The translations under genes were made by a program, and so were the position numbers. This document shows positions 1 to 11,684 of a DNA stretch of 64,000 nucleotides, piece by piece. The stretch comes from Bradysia coprophila (lineage: Eukaryota; Arthropoda; Insecta; Diptera; Sciaridae). The notes under the pieces were generated by a model. It saw only the letters and a program-made list of their open reading frames with translations. It had not been told where the DNA came from and did no database searches. Every line of letters starts with the position of its first letter. The stretch's first letter is position 1. The stretch covers positions 1,399,354-1,463,353 of the forward strand of contig NW_023503292.1 of NCBI RefSeq assembly GCF_014529535.1, given 5' to 3'.

Positions 1-1766
1 AGAATTTACAACTGAACTGTCGATTTTGTATATGTTCTTCGTTGCGTAGTCTCTAGAACTTGTTTTGACTTGCTTCTTAAGACCAATTTTACTCATATTG
101 ATTACGTAATTACCTTAATGTTGCGGAGCATTTCTGTAATAAATTTTCTAATTGTTATAGCGCCAAGACGGGTTGTACAGCAAAACAATTTCGATTTTAT
201 GAAAACAATTTTATGCAAGGTGATAACCTCAAATTTCGTGACAATACTCTTTGTTCATCGGTTTATAGCCGGGAAAGTTCATCGGCAATAATCAACTTTT
301 GCGTTGATTCATTCGATGTAAATGTTGGATACTGGGTTGATAGTGTGACAGTACAATTGTATGGGTCAATTGTTCCAGCTGTTTGCTTTCGGCTTTTGAA
401 GAAATAAAATAGAGATTGTTCCTCTTTCTAAGGCAAGCCGCGTTCTGTACGCAGTGCCGTCTTTAGATTTTGGGCGCCATTGGGCAATTGGAAAAATGGG
501 CGCCAATTTATTAAAGTTAAATTTTTTTAAAGAATTTCGGGCGTCATTTTCTTCTGCTCCTATTCGTTTACCGAAATAGGAAATTCCAATAAGAGCTTGG
601 TCAGAGCGAAGCGAGAGCCGTAATTCGATCGAATTGGAATTTTATTTTTATTTTCCCAAGGCGAACACAAACTGCTACAACTCAATAGTGTGGTTGCTCC
701 CAGAACAGACACGAGAATAGAATTTAAATAAAAGACCTCCACGACACAGTAGTCCGAAATTCTCATATAAATTCACTTTTTTATGTTAGGATAGGTTTGT
801 TTCAGGTAAATGCCAATTTTCATCCACAGAAGGCAACTTAACATCAACTTTCAGGTTGCCGAAAATTTACAAAGAAATTGGTTGACGTTTAGGTTATGAT
901 CGCCTCTGTGTACGAAATCGTTGTTGTTCGTGTTGTCAAAATTCGGGGCTACAGTTATTCGGAACAAACCCATAGGCAACTGCGTTACGGACGTTCCACA
1001 TACAAAAGGGGCCAAACAGCCGTTAAAAAAATCTGTTCTTGTGCCTGTTATTGTAGTGCGTTGGTGGTGGTTACCTCATCTGATTTCCACTACTCGATTG
1101 AGTTGCCACTGTGAAAGTTTTAAACTCAACCGCAGACAGATTTGTAAAAGAAAGCACCATTTGATTCAATCGGTTCAAGTAAAGATAAGTATAGATGTTT
1201 CGCACAAGGCCTACCGGCAAAAGCATTACTGGTAGCACATCAGAGATGGGACTGTAGGTTTGTCGCTCAACTTTTACCTATAGTAACGAGAAAATATTTA
1301 GGTGGTGAAAGGGTCAAAGAGTAGAGCCATAAAGCTTTGTGTGTTGTTGAGGCTATTATTATGAACGCATCGTTTTTCATCTGGGCATTTTCACTGAAAA
1401 TTAACTGAACTAACAATAAAAACCTAACTAAATTTAACTAAAAGAGGACAGGGACAAAAAAACATTTTCCCCACTGAATTGTCAATTTTTAGAGTGAGAA
1501 AAAATATTCATTTCTTTCTCAGCGCATTTCAGTGTATTATACAGAAGAAGAGAATTTACACAAACATTTCATTCACATTCAAAAATGACAATAGCGCGGT
1601 GACCATTCAGTAGAATTTTCAATTCAATATGGTTTACTGGGTTCGTTCATCGTTGATTCATTTTGGGTTCAAAATGTACTGATGATTCCATTAGTAGGTG
1701 GCCTGTAGTTGATCAGTGTTGTTCGTAGTCTTGTTCAGTTTTTTTTAATTAATTAACAACGTCAAG
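1..1766. other. 5' flank of enolase-phosphatase gene
   Basis: No convincing coding region is seen; the short open frames lack family features. Around 451-500 there is a GGGCGCC-containing stretch that resembles the end of a DNA transposon, but no partner end was found. Positions 819-900 resemble, in inverted orientation, the palindromic repeat at 59119-59212. The last few hundred bases before the ATG at 1767 are AT-rich and should contain the E1 promoter and 5' UTR; I could not place a transcription start. Confidence 0.5.
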
Positions 1767-4700
1767 ATGCCCATCAAAGTTATTGTTACAGATATCGAAG
1801 GAACAACCACTTCCATTTCTTTCGTTAAGGTAATTGCATTGCATTTTTCTATTAAATTACTTTTCCCATTTTGTAACAAAAACGAATTTCAATGGCGTGA
1901 CGGTGTACGAGGGAAAAGTTGTCAGCCGGCTTTTTCTTTGTATGTCTGTTTCTGAGCCGTTTGTTTGAAACGGCAGATCTAGTTGCCTTAAATATAATAT
2001 TTGTAATCGATTCACTGTTGTTGGTCAACTTTCCTTAAATTGGATCCAATGATAATTGTCGGAAAATGTGAGAACCATCGCCCGACTTTTTTCAGACAAT
2101 TCAAAATGGATGCCCTTTTTTATTCGGACTTGGGGCTTACCCAGCCGATATTCGAAAAAAAATGAAACTCCATATTTTGACAACAATTTCCAGCAAATCA
2201 ATTCCTACTTTATAACACGAATTGTCCTTGTTAATTTCCACGTACAGTGCTACTCTCCGCACTGTTCGGTGTTTTTTTTTTTGTTCCAAGTTCAAGGTAA
2301 GAGTACAATGAACTTTATTGTGACCTAGAAGAACAGCCATAATCACGTACCACACATCTGCGATAAAATACCGGAAATATTTTCCTTATTGCCATGCATG
2401 CACTTAATGCCACTGGTATAGGTATGCATCGAAATTTAATCCGTAAATCACTTCTTAGTCGATTAGTCAATTGCTCTTAGCCGTTTCCCCAAAAAATGTA
2501 CAAAATATTTTCGTTCCGTAAAACTGGTCGGCATCGTCTAACCTGATTATGGCGGTAACCGCTGTGAAAGAAAGGATCTAGCTGAACAATGCCTTTGTTT
2601 AAAAGATGGTAATTGCTGCATACTCTTCTTTCTGTCGGATCGTTGTGTGAATTAACATAAATAAATGCACAATTGACGGTCTCACGAAATCTTGATGTTG
2701 TGGAAAATTGAGTTTCTTAGAAAAATTATGAAACGAGACGTTCAATTTGATATAATGGGTGCGCAAAATCCTAAAATATGCTCCACCGTCGTACATTGTA
2801 GAATACCGATATAGACTCGGTGTACAGTACATTTACGTCGGCATACACACAAAATCGGTAACTTGAAAATCTGAACAGAAATTAAACCAGAAGGTGACAT
2901 CCGATCCTGGGCTGGTACATAGGCGCCATAGAAATTATGTTTGCCATCAACTATGGGCATAATATCTACCTTCCGTGAAACCAACGATATAATACAGGCA
3001 CTATAACAAAAAAAATTTAACGGTCCCCGCAGTGGTATTATACCAAAATAAAAACTAAATTTCTAAGAAGAGAAATACTGACGACTGTGTCGAGTAGGCC
3101 CTTTATTTCAAACATGTTCTGGTGCTTGTTTACAGTGCGTTGGTGAAACTTATCTGGTTTAGCGTATTTAATAAACGTTTTGGTCTTTCCTTAATACAAG
3201 CAACTGGCATAGTCCTTGATGAATGCGAAATGAAATGTCTTCTTCTTCTTCTTCTTTTTCAGCCTGTTTCTATCCACTGCTGGATGTAGGCCTCTCCAAC
3301 TTCTTTCCATTTCGTACGATCCATTGCCATTTGCTGCCAGTTTGTACCTGCAATATTCTTAATTCCGTTTGTCCATCTCTCTGGTGGTCTACCTATAGCT
3401 CGTCTTTTATATGGTCGCCAGTTCATGATCTTTTTGGTCCAACGTTCGTCTGTCCTTCTTGCAATATGTCCCGCCCAGCTCCATTTCAGAGATGCTATTC
3501 TTTCCATGACATCAATGACCCTGGTTTGTTGTCGAATCCATTGATTCGTCATTCTGTCTCTGAGTGTTATTCCGAGCATACTCCGTTCCATGGCTCTTTG
3601 TGTCACTCTCAATTTATCTTCGGATGCTTTTGTTAAAGTTAACGTTTCCGCTCCATAAGTGAGCACTGGAAGGACACAAGTGTCGAAAACTTTGCGTTTC
3701 AGACTATTATTATTATGAAATGTATTTACTGTAAATTGACTTGAATCCAACTTAGTGAACGCTGATAATTCTTGGAAGTTAAATTTATCGATTTGTTTGA
3801 CCATTTGACTACCCCTTTTTAGGACAAGCTATTTCCTTATGCCGTTGAGCATGTCGAAGAATATCTAACCGCAAATTGGACGACTGAAGCTGTACAAGAA
3901 GCGGTCAAGGAATTACGTGCTCAATATGCCGTCGATGTAACTGACAAAATTGAAGGAGCTGTGGCCATCTCCGACGGAGAGGTAAGAAACTCTTTCCTGT
4001 TTGCACACCAACATTTTTCTTAACCCATTCGTGTGTGTTGGAATGTTAAGGCCAAAGAGCAAGCCGAACAGATTGCCGAAGTGGTAGCCAATGTAAAATG
4101 GCAAATCAGCATTGATCGTAAAACTACATCGCTCAAAAAGCTCCAGGGTCTCATTTGGGCAAAGGGTTATGACAGTGGGGCGATTAAGGGACAGTAAGTG
4201 ATTTGTGATCTTTTGTTGGCGCGGGACACGTGAGTGTAATTAATTTTAATGTTTCATCAACAGCGTTTACTCAGATGTTCCTAAAGCTTTTGAACGTTGG
4301 ACAGCGGATAATATCAAAATATACATTTACTCTAGCGGGAGTGTAGCCGCCCAAAAGTTGCTGTTCACCAATTCTGAACACGGTGATCTTACGTCAAACA
4401 TATCTGGATATTTTGACACAAACGTTGGCATGAAACAGGACCAGCTTAGCTACGAAAAGATCGTAAAGGAAGTAGGTTGTGAGCCCAGCGACATTCTTTT
4501 CCTCACTGACATCGTGAATGGTAAGTTTCGGCTTTTTGTTGTTGTTGTTCCTATGTCGCCGATTCAACGAGCAAAAATAAATTAAAATTTTGCTCGTAAA
4601 TTTCGTGTTACAGAAGCAGCTGCTGCTAAAGGAAGTGGTATTAAAGTTGCATTACTGGTTCGCAGTGGCAATGGTCCACTGACAGACGAGGAAAAAGCTG

Positions 4701-7700
4701 AATATGAAATATTCACTTCATTCGACGACATCCATTCAGAATTTGTGATTGGAAAGCGAAAATTCGAAGACATTGTGACTGCTGAGGTAAACTAAACTTT
4801 CTTTCGTTGAATGTAGATTGATTTCGCAACCAAAGATACAATTTTTTACAATACAAAATAGCTATTCAATTGATTGAACGTGACTTTTGTTGCTATGCCC
4901 TTCCTTACCGTACTTTCGTTCGTACAGTTACGAGCCCCTTAGTTTTATCAAGCACACATTTGTGTGGCCCGATTTTCACTGTCAGTGCTCGTAACTGACC
5001 TGCTCACCCTACGTGCCGTATGTTCGAATTTTGAATGACTTGGACACTTAATTCGGTTCCATTTTGGCTTAACGTCTTGACTACATAAATCCAGCCTATG
5101 TCTTTCGCTGTTATTGTAACCTGGATTTCTCATCACATTGTTGATTGCACTCCATATTGCTCCACATTCTTTACAAGAAATCAAGCCAACTTACAGTATT
5201 GACATAAATTTTATCAAGCTATTGAGTAATGTTACATTTAGTGAGCTTTCAAAGTGTGTGGAGTAAGTCAGTAAGACAGTTCGATATTTCTATGACATTC
5301 GAATTGTTTGTAAGCTTAAAATTAAGTGATAAAAGGGCATAAGTTTTGTGCGGTGGCGCACTTAGAGTAATTATACCTTTTGTTCGAAATTTCCTCTCTA
5401 GGTATAATTACTCTTAGGTGGCGCAGAACTCATTCAACCACAATTCCACATAGAAACGTAAGAAAGTTAATGGGTTGTTCATAACGTATGTAACAGTCCA
5501 TACAGTCCATTCAAAAATCTCTTAAACTCGGACATTTCGTCAAGTAATTTATGAACAGCCTCTAAAATGAAAATTACATCAGCATGGAGCTATTAGATAT
5601 GGAAGCTATTGAAAAGGTGATCTCATAGTCATCCGTTTTGCCTCCGTTTGCCTCTCCGTTTACGTGACGTTTCTATTGTTGTGTTGAAATTTTCATTGTT
5701 TTAATTCCAAATGTCAAGTAAACGGCTGGACAACGGACTATTGTGAATTTAACTCTCTAGTACTACAATGACTCACTTTTAAATACCAGCCAATCGAATT
5801 TTTTGCCTAAGTTGGCATACTTTTTGGCAGTTGTTAACCTATTTCAGATGGCAAGCGTATGACCAGTATTATTATCAAGTCTATTACTTCCATCGATCAA
5901 AAAAATTTATCCGGTTGATCAAGTATGGTTTCCACTCAACAAAAAGTACTCCGTGAGAGAGCAAGCTGTCAAATAAACAAAGCGAAAATTGAAACAAATT
6001 AATTTTGTCTCTCGCATGGACTACTTTTTTGGTAAGTGGAAATCAAGCATTAAGATTTGTATCACTGATTTTTGACATTTCAACGGAAATTGATTAGACA
6101 ATAGGAAATGGCAAAGTTACGATGGGACTTATTTTCTATTTAAGGCCAGGTGAATTTCTTTACAAATTGTGCGATAGTAAACACTTCGTTGAGCTTTTCT
6201 TGGATCTAGCGGCGTTGTATTGACGAAAGAAAACGAGGATTTTCGCAATATTTCGAGATTTATTCACCTCTTCATCAGGCTATATTTGAAAAGAACATTT
6301 TGATTTGGTTTCAAATTAAACTTAAAACTTATTAACACAGACTCTTTACCTAATCTTTAACTAAAACAGAAATTTTACAAATTTATTGCACAATCATCAC
6401 AATCTGACTTCTGTTGATAAACGAACATCTTTACTTCTTTGGTTCTGTACGTCATATTCACTTACGGTCTGAACCAAGTGTCCAAACCGACAGTTCATGA
6501 TCACTTCTAGACGCCTCTAGATCCAAGAAAAGCTCAACATTTACATGAACGGCGAAGAAACAAAACTCACAAAAATCGTAAACACTTTCACCTGGTCTTA
6601 AAAGGTGCAAAAATCAACAGTTATCTATGTTTAACAATTCAGTTTTTATGTTTTTACTTCACTATTGATCGCCTAATGTGCTTTAAAACAAAAAATATTT
6701 GAAATCTTAGCGTAGATTCACTATTTTCTGAACATATCAGGAATCGCTTGCTGTAACGTTTAGTTCGGCATTAAGACCGGTGTTTTAGGTCGAGTTTATT
6801 AGATCCCATTTTCGTTCTATTGTTAGAAACAAGATTGTGGTCGGAAAGGTGTGCTTAGAACACTAGATATTTTGAAGCCTTCTAACTTGTTAATCACCGA
6901 TTATGGAATTCATGAAATAAAGGATTTGGAATTCAATTGGAGTTGCTATCAGATTGTTTGTCTGCACACATACCATGAGGTGAATTTCTATTTGGCATTA
7001 GTTCGTTTTCACAGCTGCCAAAAGCTATCCGTCGACTTCAAGTGGATTCAGATTTATTTAAAATGCAAAATACTTGCTGGTATTTAATAGGCAAATGTTA
7101 AAGGACCAGTAATCCGTTCACACACCTCCAAAAATAAGCTCTACATATCAAAGCATATTAAGCTGAGCATCTGAAATGGTACAAAATCGCCAACTGACGA
7201 ATTTCCATTGCTATTCTAATTTAAATAAGCGTCGAAGCACCACTTTCTCCATTTATCTGACACGGCCCATTCTGTATTGAAACTATAACTCGTCGCAAAA
7301 CGAATAATCGTGCAAATAAAGTCGTAGTTTTTGTAGCGTTGCGTAGCGTAGAAGTAACCTATTTACAATTTAAATCACATTAATAAATAATTGCATAAAA
7401 ATCTCTCAATTGCAGACAAACGCTATCAAAATAGCCAAACTAAGCGATGAAGAGTCTGTTACCACCAATGATACCACCCCTGAGAGTGTTACAGAAACCA
7501 ATGGAATTGATAGGACTGATAGCATTAACGATACGAAGATGGAAACGTTGTGTTCCAACAGTGATGAATTAACCAAGACGAAAAATGATGTTAAGACTGA
7601 GACTACCGATATTCCAATAACGCAAACCGAATGTGATCATAAAGATAAGACCGATAATTTAGACGTAGACGTAGTCGAACAAGACATAGTTAAAGGAGAA

Positions 7701-8627
7701 AAAGACTCTAAGCCACAAACCGAAGTGGAGGCCGCGATTAAAGTGGATGAAGCACTGCCAATGGAAGTGGTCGATGATAAACCTGTTGAAAAAAAGGAAA
7801 CCGAAGACATTGAAATGGAGACCACTCCAATTGAAGCCGAACCCAATAAGAAACCGAAAGATATTAATGATGATGACGAATTGGCCAAAGTTGTTGATAT
7901 AACATCGGATACGGTTGATAAACATTTAACAGATCCGATTACCGCAACACCCGATACTAAATCCGATGAACAAACAGACAAGGAAGAGCTGTCGACTGAG
8001 AAATTATCTAAAGCTGAAATTGTTGCTGAAATTGTTGATGAAAACAATGTAGAAAAAAAAACTGAAGTACCGTCACAACAGAACGGAGATCATACGGTAG
8101 GAAACAATGAGGAGAAGTCAGCTGATGAAACGCAAGACACACATTCGAAAACGGAACCAGCTGTCGGCGAAAGTGCTGACACTACCGAACCGAAGAAAAT
8201 TGAAATTGAGAAATCATTGGACAGCGACGAAAAAGTGGAAACGATTGAAAAGGATGCCAAAGAGGCGGAAGAAATCGACAACAAAGAGAATATCCCAGTT
8301 GAGATCAAGGAGAAGGAAAATATAATTGAAATACCCATCCATATCGACGGTGATGCTCAGAAACCATCAATAATTACCACCACGAATGGTAACGGTGTTG
8401 CCACAAAGGATGATGCATTAGAAACTGCTGCTACTGCTGCCACTGCTGCCACCACCACTACCAATTCTAATAAAGAGAAAATGTCTCGCATCGAACTTAT
8501 CATCGAGGAGAAAAATAATGATAACGGCCAATTGACGGAGACGACCACTCACATCGTAAAAGAAATCATTGTCAAAAACAACACATGCGAGTTGGTTGAT
8601 AATGACAAAATGGCAGAAAATGTGTAA
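1767..8627 (+). CDS. Enoph1: enolase-phosphatase E1 with long acidic C-terminal tail
   Basis: Six exons: 1767-1829, 3823-3981, 4051-4193, 4264-4520, 4614-4786, 7416-8627. All introns are GT-AG and phases join without a break, giving about 668 residues. The product is the bifunctional HAD-superfamily enzyme of methionine salvage, which enolises and dephosphorylates 2,3-diketo-5-methylthiopentyl-1-phosphate. Residues 1-265 carry the family marks: DIEGTTTS with nucleophile Asp9 and Glu11, SSGS at 145-148, a Lys at 179 in MKQDQLSYEKI, and FLTDIVNE with Asp204. The ATG at 1767 is chosen because the conserved start MPIKVIVTDIEG follows directly. Exon 6 adds about 403 residues rich in Glu, Asp, Lys and Thr with no recognisable fold and a short Ala/Thr run from (GCT/ACT)n codons near 8425-8465. 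The family's usual length is about 250-265 residues; long acidic tails are, from memory, also annotated in mosquito E1 proteins. Intron 1 and intron 5 are filled with repeats. Confidence 0.93.
3238..3714 (-). mobile_element. RTE-type non-LTR retrotransposon, 3' fragment
   Basis: An antisense insertion in E1 intron 1, ending about 110 bp before exon 2. The minus strand encodes the C-terminal part of an RTE-like reverse transcriptase, with VLPVLTYGAETLTLTK, AMERSMLGITLRDR and WSWAGHIARR, and ends at the shared terminus followed by a short GAA-type tail (TTC repeats on the + strand at about 3238-3257). The 5' truncation is at about 3714. The reading frame is still open over the fragment but runs into unrelated sequence upstream. 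Near-identical 3' ends occur at 51420, 61706 and 63001. Confidence 0.9.
5341..5430. repeat. short hairpin element
   Basis: Inverted arms (about 5354-5378 and 5401-5425) share AGAGTAATTATACC with its complement and the flanking TGGCGCA, around a loop of about 22 bases. It lies in E1 intron 5 and looks like a small MITE remnant. No target duplication was recognised. Confidence 0.65.
5926..6048. repeat. inverted-repeat MITE
   Basis: Imperfect terminal inverted repeats of about 40 bases (GGTTTCCACT at the left, AGTGGAAATC at the right, with AAAAAGTACTCC/GGACTACTTTTT inside). It lies in E1 intron 5, about 90 bp before the nested element at 6141. Confidence 0.6.
6141..6600. mobile_element. 59-bp hairpin MITE interrupted by a later insertion
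   Basis: The ends TAAGGCCAGGTGAA and TTCACCTGGTCTTA are inverted repeats. The outer parts match the uninterrupted copy at 11466-11525 (opposite strand). The copy is split by the 6187-6577 insert, which is flanked by the direct repeat GTAAACACTT at 6177-6186 and 6578-6587. Removing the insert and one repeat restores the arrangement of the intact copy. Confidence 0.8.
6187..6577. mobile_element. 391-bp insert, possible Penelope-like relic
   Basis: The insert is bounded by a 10-bp target duplication. It contains inverted arms: GAGCTTTTCTTGGATCTAG near 6190-6209 and its complement near 6513-6535. On the minus strand there is a hammerhead-ribozyme-like core: CTGATGA at 6278-6272, a 5-bp stem with a 6-base loop, then GAAA at 6254-6251. 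Such cores are known in the pseudo-LTRs of Penelope-like elements, so that class is inferred; no reverse transcriptase or GIY-YIG domain is present in this short copy. Confidence 0.5.
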
Positions 8628-9040
8628 TTTTCGAATTGCAACGTCACACAATGTCATTCTTTTTGGTTGTTTATTTGTTCGTCAAACCATTTTTCTTATA
8701 AGAATATTTTGCACATCAACAACAAAAAAAAAACAAAAAGAAAAAGAAAAAACGAAACTCATCAAAGTATTACTTTTCACTCATCACTTTAACTTAATCA
8801 TTTAGTTTTTGTTTGTCTCATATTTTTTTTTTTACTTTCGTTATACTTAGGAATAATTTTCGTTTTATTTAAGTATACGATTCTTTCCATGCTCATTTTT
8901 AACTTTTTATTTTGTAGTAAAAAACAAAAAAAAGAACGTTTCGTCAAACGCCCAAGTGATTTTTCGTGAATCACAAACACACTTACTACTTAAACTTAAA
9001 CAATACTTATATCTCGCTGTAATTTGTCGAAAAACATAAA

Positions 9041-9046
9041 AATAAA
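9041..9046 (+). terminator. candidate polyadenylation signal of E1
   Basis: AATAAA about 410 bases after the E1 stop codon, in a T- and A-rich 3' flank. Other A-rich signals exist nearby, so the exact 3' end is uncertain. Confidence 0.4.
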
Positions 9047-9189
9047 TAAGAATAACTCAAAAATTAGAAATTAATGTTTTAGTTGCCTACTTTGGTCCTT
9101 GTCCTTGGACGAACTGAACTTTTCACTGTTGAAAATCAAGCACTTCCAACTTCTTCCATCTTTTATGTATCTCACTCCGAAGTCGTTTC

Positions 9190-9900
9190 GTGATGTGTAA
9201 GTCACCATTGTACCTAACTAACGACGCGTTTCCCGTTTTTAAACGACGGCTAAGCCCGAACGCGCTGTTTCGATTCATAAATAAATGTGAAAGATACAAT
9301 ACGATCGAAGTAGTTGATTGGGAGATAATGTCACGGATAGGTAGCAAACATCCGGAAATAATCGGTATTTTTGAAAGATATTTCTTCCTTTAAAACTGAA
9401 AAATGAAAATTTTTTCTTTTCAATTTTCAAACGACGGGTAAGACCGAACGCGCTGCTTCTTCATAAATAAAAAAGAAAGAAACAATACGATCGAAGTCGT
9501 TGATTCAAATGTGCGACAGAGGTCGTTTTATCAAGAATTGATAAACCAAACCCTGGTGAAATTGTTGATTCAAAGTTAGGTCTAGCTGCAGATGGTGTAA
9601 TGGGTAAATGAGCTCATTCGAAGCCGAAACAAAGCAACAACAATAACGTTGTTTCAAGTGACTCGCTAAAAAGTGTATCAACAAACTCTTGAATCACCCT
9701 TATCAAAAACTAAACCAAAAGAAAAGAACTCAAATAACAGAATAATATCTGCCTGGAGCAAGCCACTTGAAGAATCTCCAGAATCTCCCCACGATTATTC
9801 GCCTTAAGAATCACCGGAAACGCCCGATTCCGATAACGCAGATTTTGACGGCGTGTTAAAAGCTGAGGAATCATGGTACTACGTTACTGAAGGGCCGTGA
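9190..9900 (+). pseudogene. decayed coding-like islands with internal duplication
   Basis: Two similar stretches of about 90 bases (9230-9320 and 9418-9506) share ACGATCGAAG and CCGAACGCGCTG. After them, one frame reads as protein-like pieces interrupted by stops, for example KPNPGEIVDSKLGLAADG near 9545-9600 and SPETPDSDNADFDGVLKAEE near 9810-9870. I do not recognise the family. The several stops and frame changes suggest a dead gene or transposon ORF, not an exon of E1. Confidence 0.3.
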
Positions 9901-10309
9901 CGCAAGTCCGTTCACACTGAAAAATTTGACAAAAAATTTTCCGCATGACTGAGGAACATATATACACGAACTTTTTGACTTTTCTCCCTTCACTCCCACT
10001 ACTCCCCACTTATTTTATTCGTAATCTAGGCGTCCATACGAGTTCAACGAGCTATCACACGCCTCCTAATGTTTTGATTTGGCCGAGATATTAATTTTCA
10101 AAACTTGGACTTTTGTATGAAAAAATGTTTTTTAATGCGTTTTGAAATTGATGAATTTTACCAACCTTTGTTACTTTGTGAGTTTGTTACTTTGTTACAA
10201 CGAAACTTTTGAATTTACCGGTGAATTTGGCTGAAATTTTCAGGGTATGTCAAGGACGCAATTCTAAGAAACTAATTTGAAGGAATTTTCTTAAAAGCTT
10301 ATAATTTCG

Positions 10310-10800
10310 GAGCTATGAGCGTTTTGAGCTATGATACCCACAACTCAGAAAATACGGCAGTTGGAAACCTCGTGTAAAAGACAAAGTTATGGTGTTTTAG
10401 ATTCCAGTCGATACGAGTTTCATGGTTTCCATAAAAAGTCGCATATTTGGGAGCTATGAGCGTTTTAAGTGCGAGCTATGTTGGTCATAACTCAGAAAAT
10501 ACTGCAGATAGAAACTACGTTTAAAATACAAATTTAGAGAGTTTTAGATTCTAGACGACACGTGTTTTATGGTTTTCCTAAAAAGTCACTTATTTGGTAG
10601 CTATGATCGTTTTAAGTGCTAGCTATGTCAGCCATAACTTGGAAAATACGGCAAATAGAAACTTCGTTTGAAAGAAAAATTTATAGAGTTTTAGATTCTG
10701 TTCAACCAGTGTTTCATGGTTTTCCTAAAAAGTCGTCTATTTGGGAGCTATGAACGTTTTAAGTGATAGCTATGTCAGTTATAACTCAGAAAATACGGCA
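10310..10800. repeat. ~147-bp tandem repeat array, about 3.3 units
   Basis: Units start at 10310, 10451, 10598 and 10745, each beginning with a variant of GAGCTATGAGCG and followed by ATAACTCAGAAAATAC and TTTTAGATTC. The spacing is 141, 147 and 147 bases. No open frame is conserved across units. The sequence is unrelated to the ~145-bp repeat at 13.8-14.9 kb. Confidence 0.85.
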
Positions 10801-10922
10801 GATAGAATCTTCGTTTAAGAGTGATATCGCCAAAACTTGAACCAATTTGAAAACAAAGGTTCGTCGATCCGGGCGAGCTATAGCGCGTTGGATTCGTCTT
10901 TTAATTCTAGACGGTGACCGAC

Positions 10923-11041
10923 CAAAATCAGGACGCACAAAATACGGAGCCTCAAAATACGGATAAAAAAATCCGGACGACACAAAATCCGGATGCTTCA
11001 AAATCCGGACACCCCAAAATCCGGATGCTTCAAAATACGGT
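10923..11041 (+). repeat. short tandem repeat, ~16-17-bp unit
   Basis: About seven degenerate copies of CAAAATCCGGATGCTT and variants such as CAAAATACGG. The frame looks low-complexity in translation and I do not treat it as coding. Confidence 0.8.
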
Positions 11042-11465
11042 AGAATCATCCAGGAAAAATCAGGAATTCCGGATTTTTTTAAAAATCTCATTAGTCCAAA
11101 GTGGAAGTTACAGAATATTAAAATGTAAAAGATTTTAAAAATTTTTCGCTTGCAACTAATAAAAAAGGTAAAATCAAAATAACTGCGACGTTAGGTAACG
11201 GTGTTGTTGTTGTTTTTCGTTGGTGATGGCACAGTACCGAAGGAAATAAAAAAACGGGGGTACAGGAACGGTAGCCCCCTGCTTCTTCAAAAAATCTAAA
11301 TGTTATTGCGGCATTAGTTAAGGATGTTGTTTTTCTGAAATTGTTTTATTTGTCTTTAGAGTGGTATTTTTCCGTATTTTTGAAAATTTCAATTTCAAAC
11401 CGCCTCAAAATATGGTGTTAACTAGTTGACTCCAAATAATTTTGTTTGTATCGGTGAGTTGCAAA

Positions 11466-11525
11466 AATCGCCAGGTGAAGGTGTTTACTATCGCAAAAAT
11501 TTGTAAACAAATTCACCTGGCCTTA
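11466..11525 (-). repeat. 60-bp hairpin MITE, intact copy
   Basis: Ends CCAGGTGAA and TTCACCTGGCCTTA with inner GTTTAC/GTAAAC arms. It is the uninterrupted counterpart of the nested element at 6141-6600, in inverse orientation. Confidence 0.7.
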
Positions 11526-11684
11526 AGGCACTCATTCAACCCATGTGCGTCTTATTCAAGATGACAGCTAAAAAGTTGAGTTTCTTTGTGAGATGTATCA
11601 TCACACATTACCTCCACACTATATCTACCTTGGTTTCACCATGTACCTGTTCATTGTTGAGAACTAAAGTTCGAAAAATTGCAT

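Noticed and set aside
3223..3636. Plus-strand frame over the RTE fragment (also at 51504-51809)
   Set aside because: It is antisense to the reverse transcriptase and recurs only because the element does.
7637..8657. Several open frames on both strands over E1 exon 6
   Set aside because: They are shadows of the low-complexity repeat-like codons of the acidic tail; only the frame joined to exon 5 is in phase with the enzyme.
10914..11138. Frame reading NTEPQNTDKK-like low-complexity protein
   Set aside because: It is a translation of the 16-17-bp tandem repeat.
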